A stretch of DNA of 64,000 nt from Bathynomus jamesi (taxonomy: Eukaryota > Arthropoda > Malacostraca > Isopoda > Cirolanidae). The stretch lies in NCBI GenBank assembly GCA_023014485.1, contig JAJOZX010008801.1, positions 124,001-188,000 on the forward strand, read 5' to 3'. A program made the translations under genes and the position numbers. Below, in pieces: positions 21,478-32,285 of the stretch. A model generated the notes under the pieces. It searched no databases. It had not been told where the DNA came from and saw only the letters and a list, made by a program, of their open reading frames with translations. Position 1 is the first letter of the stretch. Each line of letters starts with the position of its first letter.

Positions 21478-22154
21478 TATATTGTTTTATAAGTCTGCGA
21501 CTAATAGAGGCATGTGGCCTTCCAAAGATCAGTGACCCGTCCTTGACCTTGATTTTACCGACCCCTGTATCTTAAGAATCACTTGTCGCATGGAGATGAA
21601 AATTGGCTAGATGATTTCACCACACAAGATAATCCTATAGATCAGAAAATCATCAAAATCAGAAGAGGTACCGCGTTCAATTGGCAACTCCGTTGGCCAC
21701 TTGTGCTGGAATACTACACTACTGAAAATAATACAATAATAATAATAATAATGATAATAATAATAATAATAATAATTGCTGTTTCTGCCGGTTAATGACT
21801 GAAGTTCTGTAAGAGATAATCTAAAATATGGTATAAGAAACATAATTTTAGGCGAAGTTAAAATTATTTTGATTCCTAAAAAATTCACTGAAACAAAGGC
21901 CATGTTATTATCATAAACTAAAATAGTTCAGGTTAGTTAATGACATATACTCATCGTTGATTATTTGAAATTGCAGTTAATTATGTTTTAAAAATGTTAT
22001 TATCTCGATACGAAATTATCAAAAATTCCTATTTAAACCCAAATAAAATGAGCTTAATTATTATGCCCCCCCCCGTACTCCTCCTGTCATATATATTTGC
22101 GGAGGGTGATGGCAACACTGGATTGCACTTGTTTGTTCGTTCGTTCGTTCGTCA
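21478..22154. other. Non-coding interval with (ATA)n
   Basis: Imperfect ATA microsatellite at about 21732-21778 and a short (TTCG)n near 22128-22152; no gene seen. Confidence 0.5.
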
Positions 22155-22610
22155 CCCTTTTGTGTCCGCGCCATAACTTTTGAATTACTCAGCATAAATT
22201 GATGAAACTTCTTACATTTATGTATTATCACAAGACGATGCGTCAGAGTCTCCCTAAAAGGTCAAGGTCACAAACAGAGTTAAAAAGTCAAATTGAGGTT
22301 TTTCGTGTCCGCCCAATAACTTTTGAACTCGACAAAAGTTTGCGAAATTTCATACACATGCATCATCACAAGATAATGCAACGAGAAAGAATCAGGTCCT
22401 TGTATCAAAGGTCAGGGTCATAAATAGAACTAAAATATTAAATGGTGGTTTTTCGTGTCCTTGCAATAACTTTTGAACCGCTCAACTCCATACACATATG
22501 TTGTTGAAAATTCGTACTCGTGTATCGTCACAAGACGATGTGTCACGAGCAAGAATCAGGTCCTCGCATCAAAGGTCAAGGTAAAAAATAGTTCGTGTTT
22601 TGCCAGAGAT
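22155..22610 (+). repeat. Divergent satellite, about 145-bp units
   Basis: Three units and a partial fourth. Each starts with a version of ttcgtgtccgcncaataactt and ends with aaaggtcaaggtca; starts lie near 22158, 22302, 22451 and 22591. Divergence is high, so the array is old. Confidence 0.8.
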
Positions 22611-22919
22611 TATGTATGTTATTACTATAAACTGTAATTGTAAACTTAACCACTATCTGGGTTAGACAAAACGCTTTTGTTTTGCGAGTTATTTTAAAAA
22701 AAAAATTTATGCAGGAAAGCAGGGGACAAGGGCCGCAAAAATGCCCCCACCCCCCAAGAAGAAGAAGAAAATCAGCAAGAGGTGGGGAATTGATGAGAGG
22801 AAAAGCCTTTGATTCCATCCGGTTAAGAAGGGCTGTGTGGATTGAGCCACCTCACATGATAAGCGTACTCCATAGGGTCGGATAAGATCCTCGTACAAAG
22901 ACAGCAACTCAGCGACAGT

Positions 22920-23607
22920 GAAGAAACTGCGGAGCCGGTACAACACATACAACTTGAAGAAACTGCGGAGCCGGTACAACACATACAACTTGAAGAAACT
23001 GCGGAGCCGGTACAACACATACAACTTGAAGAAACTGCGGAGCCGATACAACACATACAACTTGAAGAAACTGCGGAGCCGGTACAACACATACAACTTG
23101 AAGAAACTGCGGAGCCGGTACAACACATACAACTTGAAGAAACTGCGGAGCCGGTACAACACATACAACTTGAAGAAACTGCGGAGCCGGTACAACACAT
23201 ACAACTTGAAGAAACTGCGGAGCCGGTACAACACATACAACTTGAAGAAACTGCGGAGCCGGTACAACACATACAACTTGAAGAAACTGCGGAGCCGGTA
23301 CAACACATACAACTTGAAGAAACTGCGGAGCCGGTACAACACATACAACTTGAAGAAAACTGCGGAGCCGGTACCAACACATACAACTTGAAGAAACTGC
23401 GGAGCCGGTACAACACATACAACTTGAAGAAACTGCGGAGCCGGTACCAACACATACAACTTGAAGAAACTGCGGAGCCGGTACAACACATACAACTTGA
23501 AGAAAGTGCGGAGCCGGTACAACACATACAACTTGAAGAAAGTGCGGAGCCGGTACCAACACATACAACTTGAAGAAACTGCGGAGCCGGTACAACACAT
23601 ACAACTT
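22920..23607 (-). repeat. 36-bp minisatellite, about 19 copies, inside the LINE frame
   Basis: The unit begins gaagaaactgcggagccggt and is 36 bp, therefore 12 codons. Nineteen units occur with a few 1-bp insertions and point changes. Because the unit is free of stops, several frames on both strands stay open through the array (for example KKLRSRYNTYNL on plus and FFKLYVLYRLRS on minus). The copy-2 LINE has one unit only (34124-34160), showing local expansion. Confidence 0.97.
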
Positions 23608-23732
23608 CTTAGAAGCTGTTTTGGAGAGAGAGTATATGTGATCTTTCGAGGAAAGATCACGTGAAAAGGAAACGCCAAGAATAGAGAGAGATGAGGAAGA
23701 TTTAAGTTCTGTATTGTTGAAGATAAGGAGGG

Positions 23733-23863
23733 GATAGTCGTGTGGAAGATTGTGACGAGTGGACACTACTAGACAGATAGTCGTGTCGAAGATTGTGACT
23801 AGTGGACACTACTAGACAGATAGTCGTGTCGAAGATTGTGACGAGTAGACACTACTAGACAGA
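23733..23863 (-). repeat. 43-bp tandem repeat, three copies
   Basis: Three units beginning agatagtcgtgtcgaagatt. They lie in the same LINE fragment, where the paralogue (34277-34310) has a single unit. Since 43 is not a multiple of three, the expansion shifts the frame. Confidence 0.9.
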
Positions 23864-25090
23864 TGAAGGAACTGTGTTTTTGAGGCATTGAAAGCCACGA
23901 GGTTTTCTCTGCTCCAGTCAGAGTAGCAGAAAGATCAGAGGTCAGGTGTGCCATAAACGTCGTACGCGAATCATGGAGTGATTGTTGAGAGAGACGCTTT
24001 GTGAGGAGTGGAAGCATCGGCATTGGAATGGATAGGGTAGGAAGTGCGACTTAATAGATTATTGATAAATAAAAGGAAAGGAGTGGGTGACAGGACAGAA
24101 CCCTGAGTAACACCACTGTTAATAGCTTTAGGAGAAGAACAGTGGCCATCTACAACCGCAGGTACAGATCGGCAAGAAAGGAAATTAGAGAAGAAGGCAC
24201 GGATAGAAGGGTAGAAACGGAAGGAGGGGAATTTAGAAATTAAGATTTGTGCCAAACTCTATCAAAAGCTTTTGATATATCTATCGCAATAGCAAAGGTT
24301 TTACCGAAATTCCGAAAGGAGGATGAACTAAGAGTCAGAGAGATATGCAAGAAGGACACCACTAGAGCGTCCCTTGCGGAACCCATACTGACCATCTGAA
24401 AGAAGATTGTGAGAAGAGAGGTGTCTAAGAATCTTCATATTAAAGATAGATTCAAAAACTTTGGAAAGGTAAGAAATTAAAGCAATTGGACGATAGTTGG
24501 AGGGTTAAGAGCAGTCACCCTTCTTTAGGATAGGCTGAATGAAAGCGAACTTCCAGCAGGAAGGAAAAGAACCAGATAAAAGACAAAGACGAAAGAGTTT
24601 GCGTAGGCAGGGTGTCAGCAGAGAAACAGTTCTTGAGAAGAACAGGAGGGACACCATCAGGACTGTACGCCTTCCTAGAGGTGAGCCCACATAGGGCAGA
24701 AAGAAACATCTTCGGAAGAGATTTTAATTTCAAAAATAATTAAGTCAGAGGAAGGAAGAGATGGCAGAACAGCACCGGAATCGTCCATGGTTGAGTTGGA
24801 GGCGAAAGTTTGAGCGAAGAGTTCAGCTGTATCAGGATCTAAGAAACGGCAACTGAGCCGTCGGAATGGAAAAGCGGAGGGAAAGAAGAGGAAGTAAAGT
24901 TGTTGGAGAGGTTCTTACTCATTGCCAGAAAGAGCGAGAAAAATTAGAATTGGAGAAGTTCCGCGTTTTTGTTGGATGACGGAATTTTTGGCGAGTCTTT
25001 GAACAGATTTTACACGATTCCGTGCACAAATATAAGCTAAGTGAGAGTCAGGAATTGGATGGCGACGGTGCCTTCTGAAAGCCTCTCTGT

Positions 25091-25449
25091 TGCGGATAGT
25101 TTAATTTGTGTAAGCACAACTTTTGCTCTTTGTTCACTTGGGATTTCGATAATTTATTTTTATGATTCTAAAATGAGCGGATTGAAGTTATTAGTTTTAT
25201 GAGGAAATGTTACAGGGTTGTACAATAGCAAAGGTTATGTGGTAATTGTTTTTAAAGAACCCTCATTTGACGTATTATAAATATTGAAGCGGAATTTAGT
25301 TTTCGCTCACAGTATTTTAGCTGAAACACTTGTTACAGAGCGAACCCTCTCACCTGAACAATGAAACGCAGGTGCTCATAATAAAAATGCAAAAAACAAG
25401 AAAGAAAAGTTTGTTTTATATTCCATATTTGTTTCAAATGAACGAAATA
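25091..25449. other. Non-coding interval
   Basis: No feature recognised between the LINE and the nested mariner MITEs. Confidence 0.4.
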
Positions 25450-25482
25450 CAGGGTGTTACTAAAGTCGCGCAACCCAATATA

Positions 25483-26295
25483 CAGGGTGGCGCAAAAGTC
25501 GCGCATCATAGGAATTTTTAGTGTTGACTATAACACTGGTCAACACTCATTTTATTGCCAATCATATTAGAGTGATTTTGGGGTAACTTTGTGGTGCTGA
25601 TTCCGAATATGACATCGGTTTTGCTAGATTGGCTCTAATTTATGAGATAATTGGTACCCCATTGAAACACGTAAAAATGCAAAAAATTTAATGTTCAGGC
25701 GGAGCCTACTTACTGGTTGGGTGGCCGATGACTTATATACGGAGGGGGAATATTCTAGAATGATCGCGGAGTAAACACTAAGAATATTCGCGTGTCTCAC
25801 CATCTAGAATGTTCCGGTAGTTTCCCATATGCACGCGTTATGGTTACGTTTCCTATTAATTGAGGGTATTCATTATCTCAAGAACTAGAGCCAAATCGGA
25901 AAAACTACTTTCATTTTGGAATTCAGCAACCCCAAATACCCTAAATTCGTACGAATTTCCTTGGCAACGAAACAAAAATTTTTTTTTGTTGAGCTGTGTA
26001 ATCCATTATTTTTTTCTTTTTGGTTGGGGATGGCTGCGAAATTAACGATAGACGAGAGGTTGAGCTTGGTTTTAATGTATGGAATACCAGGTACTACAAA
26101 TCGATGAATGAGTACATCGATAAATCTGTACCGATTTATCGATTTGTTGTACCTGGTAATCCATACATTAAAACCAAACTCAACCGCTCGTCTGTTGTTA
26201 ATTTCGCAGCCATCCCCTCCCTAAAAGAAAAAAAAAATAATGTATTATAATCAACACTGAAAATTCCTATGATGCGCGACTTTTGCGCCACCTTT
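25483..26295. mobile_element. Inner mariner-type fold-back element
   Basis: Ends CAGGGTGGCGCAAAAGTCGC and complement, TA-flanked, with the match extending through gcatcataggaatttt. It contains a central palindrome (26022-26222) made of two inverted copies of a transposase start. Confidence 0.85.
26022..26222. pseudogene. Two head-to-head copies of a mariner transposase N-terminus
   Basis: The plus strand from 26032 reads MAAKLTIDERLSLVLMYGIP, typical of the first residues before the first helix-turn-helix of mariner-type transposases. The complement from about 26210 carries the same start with small changes. Each is cut off after about 25 residues, so no protein function remains. Confidence 0.7.
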
Positions 26296-26467
26296 TATAT
26301 ACTGCATATAACTTTATATTCATTCGGTTGCGCGACCTTAGAAACACCCTGTATATGCAAAATAGTGTTTATAAATGGAAGCTTTTTCTTTCTAGACAAA
26401 ACGTAATTTTTTTTTATATAAAATAGAAGTGAATTAAGTTTTTGTATGGCGTTTTAAAACCATACTA

Positions 26468-26544
26468 CAGGGTAATCCAATTAAAACGCAACCCAGAGAA
26501 TAATATTATATTGTATTGGATTAGGTTTTAATTGGATTACCCTA
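26468..26544. mobile_element. Mariner-type mini-MITE
   Basis: TA-flanked with ends CAGGGTAATCCAATTAAAAC and the complement of GTTTTAATTGGATTACCC; about 77 bp. Confidence 0.75.
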
Positions 26545-28105
26545 TATAACTGAGCCTACAAAATTAATCTTTTTTTTTTCTTTTAATAGACACACTGATT
26601 TCTATTCAGAACCTAAGTAAGCTTTATATGGATTTCAATTAAGCTCATATGTACCACCGGTTACCAAAGGTGGGATACGCTTGAGACATACGGAAGGAGT
26701 GGCACAGTGTATACTGTCTTTGGTAACTGACTGTATGTATAATTATAAGACTATTTATTTAATATAATTATGTACGTATGTATTATTTCCTGTCCTAAAC
26801 ATTTTTACCAAAAGTGGTAAAGACTGTTTTATCGTAAATTAGCTTTGGAAAGACCTTACCTACATTGCAGACCAGTCACGGACGATTGATCATTTTTAGT
26901 CTTCATAAGCAGAGAAGGGACAAATTTGAACAGCGCTCAGGCCAACTAATCCCGCCCATTGCGCTGACGTCAGTCGCTTAGAGTGAATATTATTTACAAG
27001 ATCTGAAACTCCGTCCATTTTTGCGTTAGTTTTTTTTTTTTCCACGTCTGCCATCTTGTGTTTGGAAGGAAAAGTAAATTATCCGCGAAAAAACGTCATC
27101 AGTGAAATTATATTTCGATATTTATTATTGTATACTGTTTAATATGTTATCAAATATAGGATCTATTAATAAATTAAATATATAGGCTTGTATACTTTTA
27201 AAGATTAATGTGACAATATTAATTTTTTGATAGAGTACTTTTAAATCATACGAGTGTGCCTATATATATTTGTGCAAAATTTAGTTATCACTGCGTACGC
27301 TAGGTGGCAGGTATCTAGTACTTATTTGGTAATAGAAAATATCGTTAATTTGGTATCTATATATATATATAATATATATATAATAGTAATAATAATAAAA
27401 AGCCAGCGTTTATCTTTTCGTAACGCTTACCAGTAGTATGGGGCATAATCTTATATCTATATATAGGAAGGCCGGAGTCCCCGGCGGGGGGGGGGGGGAC
27501 TCCAACCGGTCTTGTTTTGACGGGTCGGGAAGCTAGTATATACATAATCTTTGCTTATAGGGAAGTACTTTAGTTGTACATGTAACTCTTAAATGTCAGT
27601 TCTCGTTTTGAAGTTTAATTTTAATTATTTTTCCCTTTTTGAAAGAAAATTTAGTGCCAATCTTTTGTTTGTCGCGTATAATGGGTATGTTTCCACGTGC
27701 TTTCATCTTCCGCCTCTCCTAATCCTCTCTCATTCCAAAGAAACCGATCCTGTAGAAATGACAATATGTGTGGGAATTAAATTTTAAATGTTCTTCGTAC
27801 AACAATGGATGAAATTAACTTTAATTTCATATCTTGCGACCGCACAATGACTCATTTAGATACATCTGAAAATAAGTGTAATGGTATAAAGTTGTTAGAA
27901 AGTTGCCGTAATTCAATTGTATTAATATAAAACTCTGTCTAATTATCGTTAAGGAAACCTGACAGAACGGCGCAGCTAATTTATTCGTAGAAGGAATAAA
28001 GTCATACGAGACTTTTCACACTTTAGAGAAAATGGATGGATTGGGTATACACGTCTTTCGTCGAAGGAGTACTTCGTATTCGCTCAATTAGAAGAGTAAT
28101 GTATA
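26545..28105. other. Mostly unannotated AT-rich interval
   Basis: No gene seen. A SINE family B fragment (cagcgctcaggccaactaat) lies near 26930-26965, a TA run at 27357-27382, and a G-run at 27484-27499. Confidence 0.5.
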
Positions 28106-28376
28106 ATTGAGGCTCTTCTAGGAAGAAGTGGCTAAGCGACAAAGGTAAAAAAACGCCAGAAAACGCAGTAAATTTTTTTACCAATTTGAAAGTTACCTTA
28201 ACTTTTAGAATTTTTGAAGATATTTCAACGAAATATTTTCAAAAGTTCAAAAGTTACGTCATCTTCAAATTTGGTACAACTTTACGTTTTCTAGCGTTTT
28301 TTACTTTTGTCGCTTAACCAGTTCTTCCTAGGAGGGCTTTTGTCGCTTAGCCAGTTCTTCCTAGGAGGGCTTCAAT
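28106..28376. mobile_element. Fold-back MITE, CTAAGCGAC family
   Basis: Left end ggctcttctaggaagaagtg gctaagcgac pairs with the right end. The right terminal about 33 bp is present twice in tandem (28309-28340 and 28341-28372). Related right ends occur at 55690-55975. Confidence 0.75.
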
Positions 28377-28448
28377 TAAAGACTACAGAGAAAGTGTTGT
28401 GGTTATTTTAGGAATCATTCGTTACGCTGAAGCCGTTTATATCCTCTA

Positions 28449-28679
28449 CTGACGGTTGACAAAAGTAAATAGACACCAGTTTTTCCATAGTTTTTGATTT
28501 GATGATAAAAGCGAATAAATAATAACAGCTTTATTGAATGAATATATTTAGAATCGTGTTGATTTCCCCTCTTTCCATTACGTAAAGGTGCCACACGTTG
28601 TGGCACTCTATTGATGAACTTCGCCATTTGTTCTTGAAGACAATGATCGAGGTGTCTATTTACTTTTGGCAACCGTCTG
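28449..28679. mobile_element. Tc1-like MITE
   Basis: TA-flanked, ends CTGACGGTTGACAAAAGTAA and CAGACGGTTGCCAAAAGTAA, both continuing ATAGACACC. The minus strand retains a short tail resembling a Tc1 transposase C-terminus (FINRVPQRVAPL). A truncated relative lies at 49364-49441. Confidence 0.85.
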
Positions 28680-28681
28680 TA

Positions 28682-29090
28682 AACTGAAATCGTTTCCAGT
28701 TCACTGATAATCTTTATTAGTGTTCAGTTAAAGCCTAATAGATCCTTCAATAATATGTTCAGATTTGATAAAATATCTTTTTATTTTAGTTAATGGATAA
28801 ATATAGGGAGAAAACGAAAGCCCACTTGGCATTACATGGAGCCTTATCGTGTGTCAAGTTAGAGAAGAATTTTACCAATATAAAACTATTGACAAAAGCT
28901 TCGCATCACTCAAAATTTTTTAAAAGTTTATCCGATAAGGTTGTTGACGTATTGAATTCCATCCTGTTTGCTTCTACTTTGTAAGACACAGATGGTCAGA
29001 TATTTATATTGAAGCTTTTAAATGCCATTAGCTCTGAATATTATACATAAAGAATTCGATTAGAGTCTCTATTTCCGGGAAGCCCCATAT
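28682..29090. other. Non-coding interval
   Basis: Contains a 63-codon plus-strand frame (28793-28984) without recognisable similarity; nothing else seen. Confidence 0.4.
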
Positions 29091-29091
29091 A

Positions 29092-29284
29092 CAGGGTGCC
29101 TCCGACTTTTCTTCAGGAGTGTAACTCACTTCTACATTAGCCATTGCGTGTTATTCTACCTGCAACAAAGAATAAAGGTCCCAAAACAAGACATTTGAAC
29201 CTTTGTTTTGGTTCTAATGTATCACTTTTGTAAATTTAATTTAAAATAAATTTTTCTATGACACCGGACTTATGGAACACCCTG
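29092..29284. mobile_element. Mariner-type MITE, 193 bp
   Basis: TA-flanked, ends CAGGGTGCCTCCGACTTTTC and CAGGGTGTTCCATAAGTCCG; interior non-coding. Confidence 0.75.
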
Positions 29285-29286
29285 TA

Positions 29287-29330
29287 TATACGAGGGTTGG
29301 TACGAAAGTAATACCTCTTATTTTTCAGTT
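29287..29330. mobile_element. Solo mariner-type terminus
   Basis: CGAGGGTTGGTACGAAAGTAA and following bases resemble a mariner terminal repeat; no opposite end is visible before the (TA)n. Confidence 0.4.
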
Positions 29331-29367
29331 TATATTTACTTTATATACAGTATATGTTTTTATATAT

Positions 29368-29371
29368 ACGA

Positions 29372-29411
<40 letters not shown>
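29368..29411. repeat. (TA)n microsatellite
   Basis: TA tract at the 3' end of the Penelope fragment. Confidence 0.95.
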
Positions 29412-29415
<4 letters not shown>

Positions 29416-30440
29416 CAAACCCACAAGGAAAAAGAAAAATGATTCCAAGGCCTTTCGTGTATTCAGAAGCAGAGCTGGGCACTTGCGGTTTTTTTGCGGT
29501 ACTGCGGTACTGCGGTACTACCGCACTACCAAACCGGTACCGCATAACGCAGTACCGCAAAGGATCGCTGAAAGTACAGGCTGTACTTTCAGCGATCCTT
29601 TGCGGTACTGCGTTATGCGGTCCCGGTTTGGTAGTGCGGTAGTACCGCAGTACCGCAGTACCGCAAAAAAAAACGCAAGTGCCCAGCTTTGTTCAGAAGT
29701 ACACCTCGTCAGGGAATGAAGGGTGAAGGCACGATAACCAAAAATATATACAACGGGACAGAAAAACAAAAAGATTAACACAAGATTAACAAGAGTTGAT
29801 TAGAGGCAGAAGGTATTTTAAGAAGATATTGTCAATTTTATACATTCCCATACTGTTATTGAAATTATTTTTAAAATGGATAAATGCATATTCTAGAATA
29901 TTCCTTTTGATTATATCTGTGTTTTTAACGAGAGCTTTAGAACTATCCCACTTAATACTATGATTACATCTATGCATATGGTTAAACAATGCGTTAGAAT
30001 TATTTGCTCTTCTACACGCATATTTGTGCTGTTTTATCCTAATATCTAACGTTTTCCCGTTTGGCCTATATATACTAAGTCATATTGTGTACATCCGATC
30101 GAATACACACAACCAACCAGATTATCCGGGCTATTCTTTATTAAGCGTGATTTTATAGTATTATTATACTTAAAGACTATATTGATACTAATTGCTTTTA
30201 GTAAAGTCGGAAGATATTGAAAATTTACGTGGTAAAGTAGGCTAAGGATATTTTTACGCTCAAATTCCTTTACAGTTGCACTATTATAATACCTATTCTT
30301 GGCGTTCCTTAGGCAGTTATCTAAAAATGAAATAGTGTAACATATGATAATAAAAACCCACTCTAATAGACAGAGTATTTCCATAACAGTTTCGATGCCC
30401 ACTGGCATCCTCTTCGGGTGGATATAGAAAAACGAATGAA
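29412..30440 (-). pseudogene. Penelope-like element: linker, GIY-YIG and terminal block
   Basis: On the minus strand: a family-3 terminal block at 30425-30355 (CCGAAGA, G, GATGCC-AGTG-GGCATC, GAAA), then coding sequence with SPDNLVGCVYSIGCTQYD and LVYIGQTGKR (start of GIY-YIG), and HRCNHSIKWDSSKA with NILEYAFIHFKNNFN (distal part). A non-coding tail ends with a family-2 block: CTGACGA, G, GTGTA...TACAC, GAAA. In Penelope-like elements this endonuclease is fused to a reverse transcriptase, which is missing here. Stops and a frameshift occur after GQTGKR. A hAT MITE sits in the family-2 hairpin. Confidence 0.85.
29470..29691. mobile_element. hAT MITE with GCGGTACT repeats, TSD TTCAGAAG
   Basis: Ends CAGAGCTGGGCACTTGCGG and CAAAGCTGGGCACTTGCG, flanked by perfect 8-bp repeats TTCAGAAG (29462-29469, 29692-29699). 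The interior is a palindrome of iterated GCGGTACT/AGTACCGC. A second copy is at 62252-62465. Confidence 0.95.
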
Positions 30441-31885
30441 CCAAAAACAAGAGGGAAAACTCCAGGGATAAGGTGACCAGAGTCCCGATTTTGGGCGGGA
30501 CAGTCCCGAATTTATGACGTGTCCCTCTTTTCAAAATGTCCCGAAAATGTCTCGCATTTGGAGCAAATTTTCATAAATGTCCCGCTTTATTAAAATTACT
30601 GTTACATTAGACATTAGATGTCCTTTATGAATTAATAGAATTATGCCACATTCCGAATTCCAAATCTAAATACTAACTTGCAAATTGAACTGGTACGATA
30701 CATGTCGCCGTGCGGCAGCGACGTGATTCCCGACTAGCGTTTCAGTGTCTCATTAGCGGCCTCTGTGTAAAGTTGTGTTGTAGTGTAACGCTTTTATGTT
30801 TTTATGTTTGCTTAATTAATAACCTTAATTAATTTTTATCCCTGCATCCTTTTTTTTTTCTTTTGCAGCTAAGTTAAACTTTTTCGTTTGAAGGATAAGG
30901 AAAGTTATTAATTGTATCGTACGTAAGGTCGTAGGCCTAGTTTGACAACACAAAATGTCTAAAACTAAAAGGAAGTGTACATTTAATGCACATCTGCAGT
31001 CTACATATCCATTTATTACAAAAACAATAACAGAAAGTGATGTACGGTGTGAGAAATGTAGAAGTGACTTCAGCATTGGACATGGTGGGATTAATGATAT
31101 TACTAAGCATCTTGGCTCAAAAAGACACAAATCGGTTGATATCGGTGTTTCATCTAGTAAGATAGTGAGTGATTATTTTAAAAGTGTGACGCCTAGTAAT
31201 AAGGATTTAGAAGTAGCTGCTGCTGAGGGTTTGTGGGCTTACATACAGCCAGGGAGAATCAAAGCTTCAGATCTACTGACTGCGCAACAAAAATTTTGAA
31301 AACATGCTTTGAACCAAAATTTTCAAGTGCCAGAACAAAGTGCGAAGCGATTGTTTCAAATGTATTTGCACCATATGCTGAAACAGAATTAAAAAAACAA
31401 TTAAAGGATGCTCATTGCATAACATTGCTAACTGATGCAAGCAACCATGGAAACATCAAGCTGTTTCCTGTTTTAATTCGCTTCTTTCAGCCATATGAAG
31501 GTGCTCAAGTGAAGCTTATTGACTTTAAATCTCAGCCTGGAGAAACCTCAGATATTGTGGTGAAATATTTAACTGATATTATTGAAGCGAATGACCTGGG
31601 CAGAAAATTAGTTGCTTTCTGTGGTGATAACACTAACTGTAATTTTGGTGGTGCTGCAAGAAAAGGAGTGAATAACATTTTCAGGAAGCTAAATGACTAC
31701 ATTGGTAGAGAACTAATTGGGATGTAAAGCTGTTCAGTCTGCCAGTGACTGTCTGCCAATTGATGTGGAAACAGTGGTTGTAAAAATATATTCATATTTC
31801 TACATCTATACTGTTCGAGTAGAAGAGCTGAAAGAGTTTTGTGATTTTGTGGACATTGAATATAAACAGATACTGGGATATAGTT

Positions 31886-32013
31886 GTTGTTGTTTAGCCG
31901 ATCAGCCCACCCTGATCGAGCAAGCCGGCGGCACGCAGGTAACCGATCGCCCTCTCCGGAGTGGACCAGAGGTTCAGCGCACTCGTGATGTTGTGTTGTG
32001 TTCGTTGTTGTGC
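31886..32013. mobile_element. Short retroposon-like insertion (about 130 bp)
   Basis: Interrupts the transposase and is flanked by direct repeats ACTGGGATATAG (31873-31884 and about 32018-32029). GC-rich body with ttgttgttgttt at one end. Unlike the SINEs elsewhere in the window; the family is not recognised. Confidence 0.6.
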
Positions 32014-32038
32014 TAGAGACTGGGATATAGTAAAAAAA

Positions 32039-32285
32039 AAAAGTTTTTCAGTATCACTGGACACTTGCTTTGGCTCAGAAAGTATGATCTTAGACCAGGA
32101 AACAACTTGAGTATTCTTTCAACTGCAGGCATTAATGCCAACCACCTTGTTTTACTGGGATATAGTAAAACAAGGTGGTTGGCATTAATGCCTGCAGTTG
32201 AAAGAACACTCAAGTTGTTTCCTGGTCTAAGATCATACTTTCTGAGCCAAAGCAAGTGTCCAGTGATACTGAAAAACTTTTTTGA
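32039..32285. repeat. Inverted duplication inside the hAT gene
   Basis: About 120 bp of coding sequence (aaaacaaggtggttggcatt ... gtgatactgaaaaac) is present in forward orientation at 32165-32285 and inverted at 32039-32156, separated by tactgggatatagt. The arms differ at very few positions. Confidence 0.95.

Larger units (their letters stand above)
22700..25090 (-). pseudogene. Jockey-like LINE reverse transcriptase, copy 1
   Basis: Reads on the minus strand from about 25090 down. Recognisable pieces are FRRHRRHPIPDSHLAYICA upstream; KAYSPDGVPPVLLKNC near 24660; an IDISKAFDRVWHK equivalent near 24270; SGVTQGSVLSPTPFLLFIN near 24100; and STRHNL, SILGVSFSRDLSSKDHI and QMESKAFRLINSPP-like sequence at the distal end. 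The catalytic YADD region is degraded to NADAS. Frames shift repeatedly. Two tandem expansions (22920-23607 and 23733-23863) lie in the distal reading frame. The paralogue at 33840-35050 lacks both. The clade call (Jockey/BS-like) is from sequence memory and moderate. Confidence 0.8.
25450..26351. mobile_element. Outer mariner-type MITE split by an inner element
   Basis: Outer ends CAGGGTGTTACTAAAGTCGC (25450) and the complement of GCGACCTTAGAAACACCCTG (ending 26351) are TA-flanked. Removing the inner element leaves only about 85 bp. The same outer family bounds 57253-57646. Confidence 0.85.

Noticed and set aside
22920..23607. Regular direct repeats resembling a CRISPR array
   Set aside because: Units are contiguous 36-mers with no unique spacers, in eukaryotic LINE sequence with no cas genes.
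22707..23766. Long open frames (up to about 320 codons) in several frames
   Set aside because: They are translations of the 36-bp minisatellite and the surrounding LINE pseudogene; openness follows from the unit being stop-free and divisible by three.
22700..25090. Viral reverse transcriptase
   Set aside because: Motifs and lack of gag, protease, integrase or LTRs indicate a non-LTR retrotransposon; no viral sequence was recognised in the window.
28793..28984. 63-codon frame
   Set aside because: No similarity or supporting signals; length is expected by chance.
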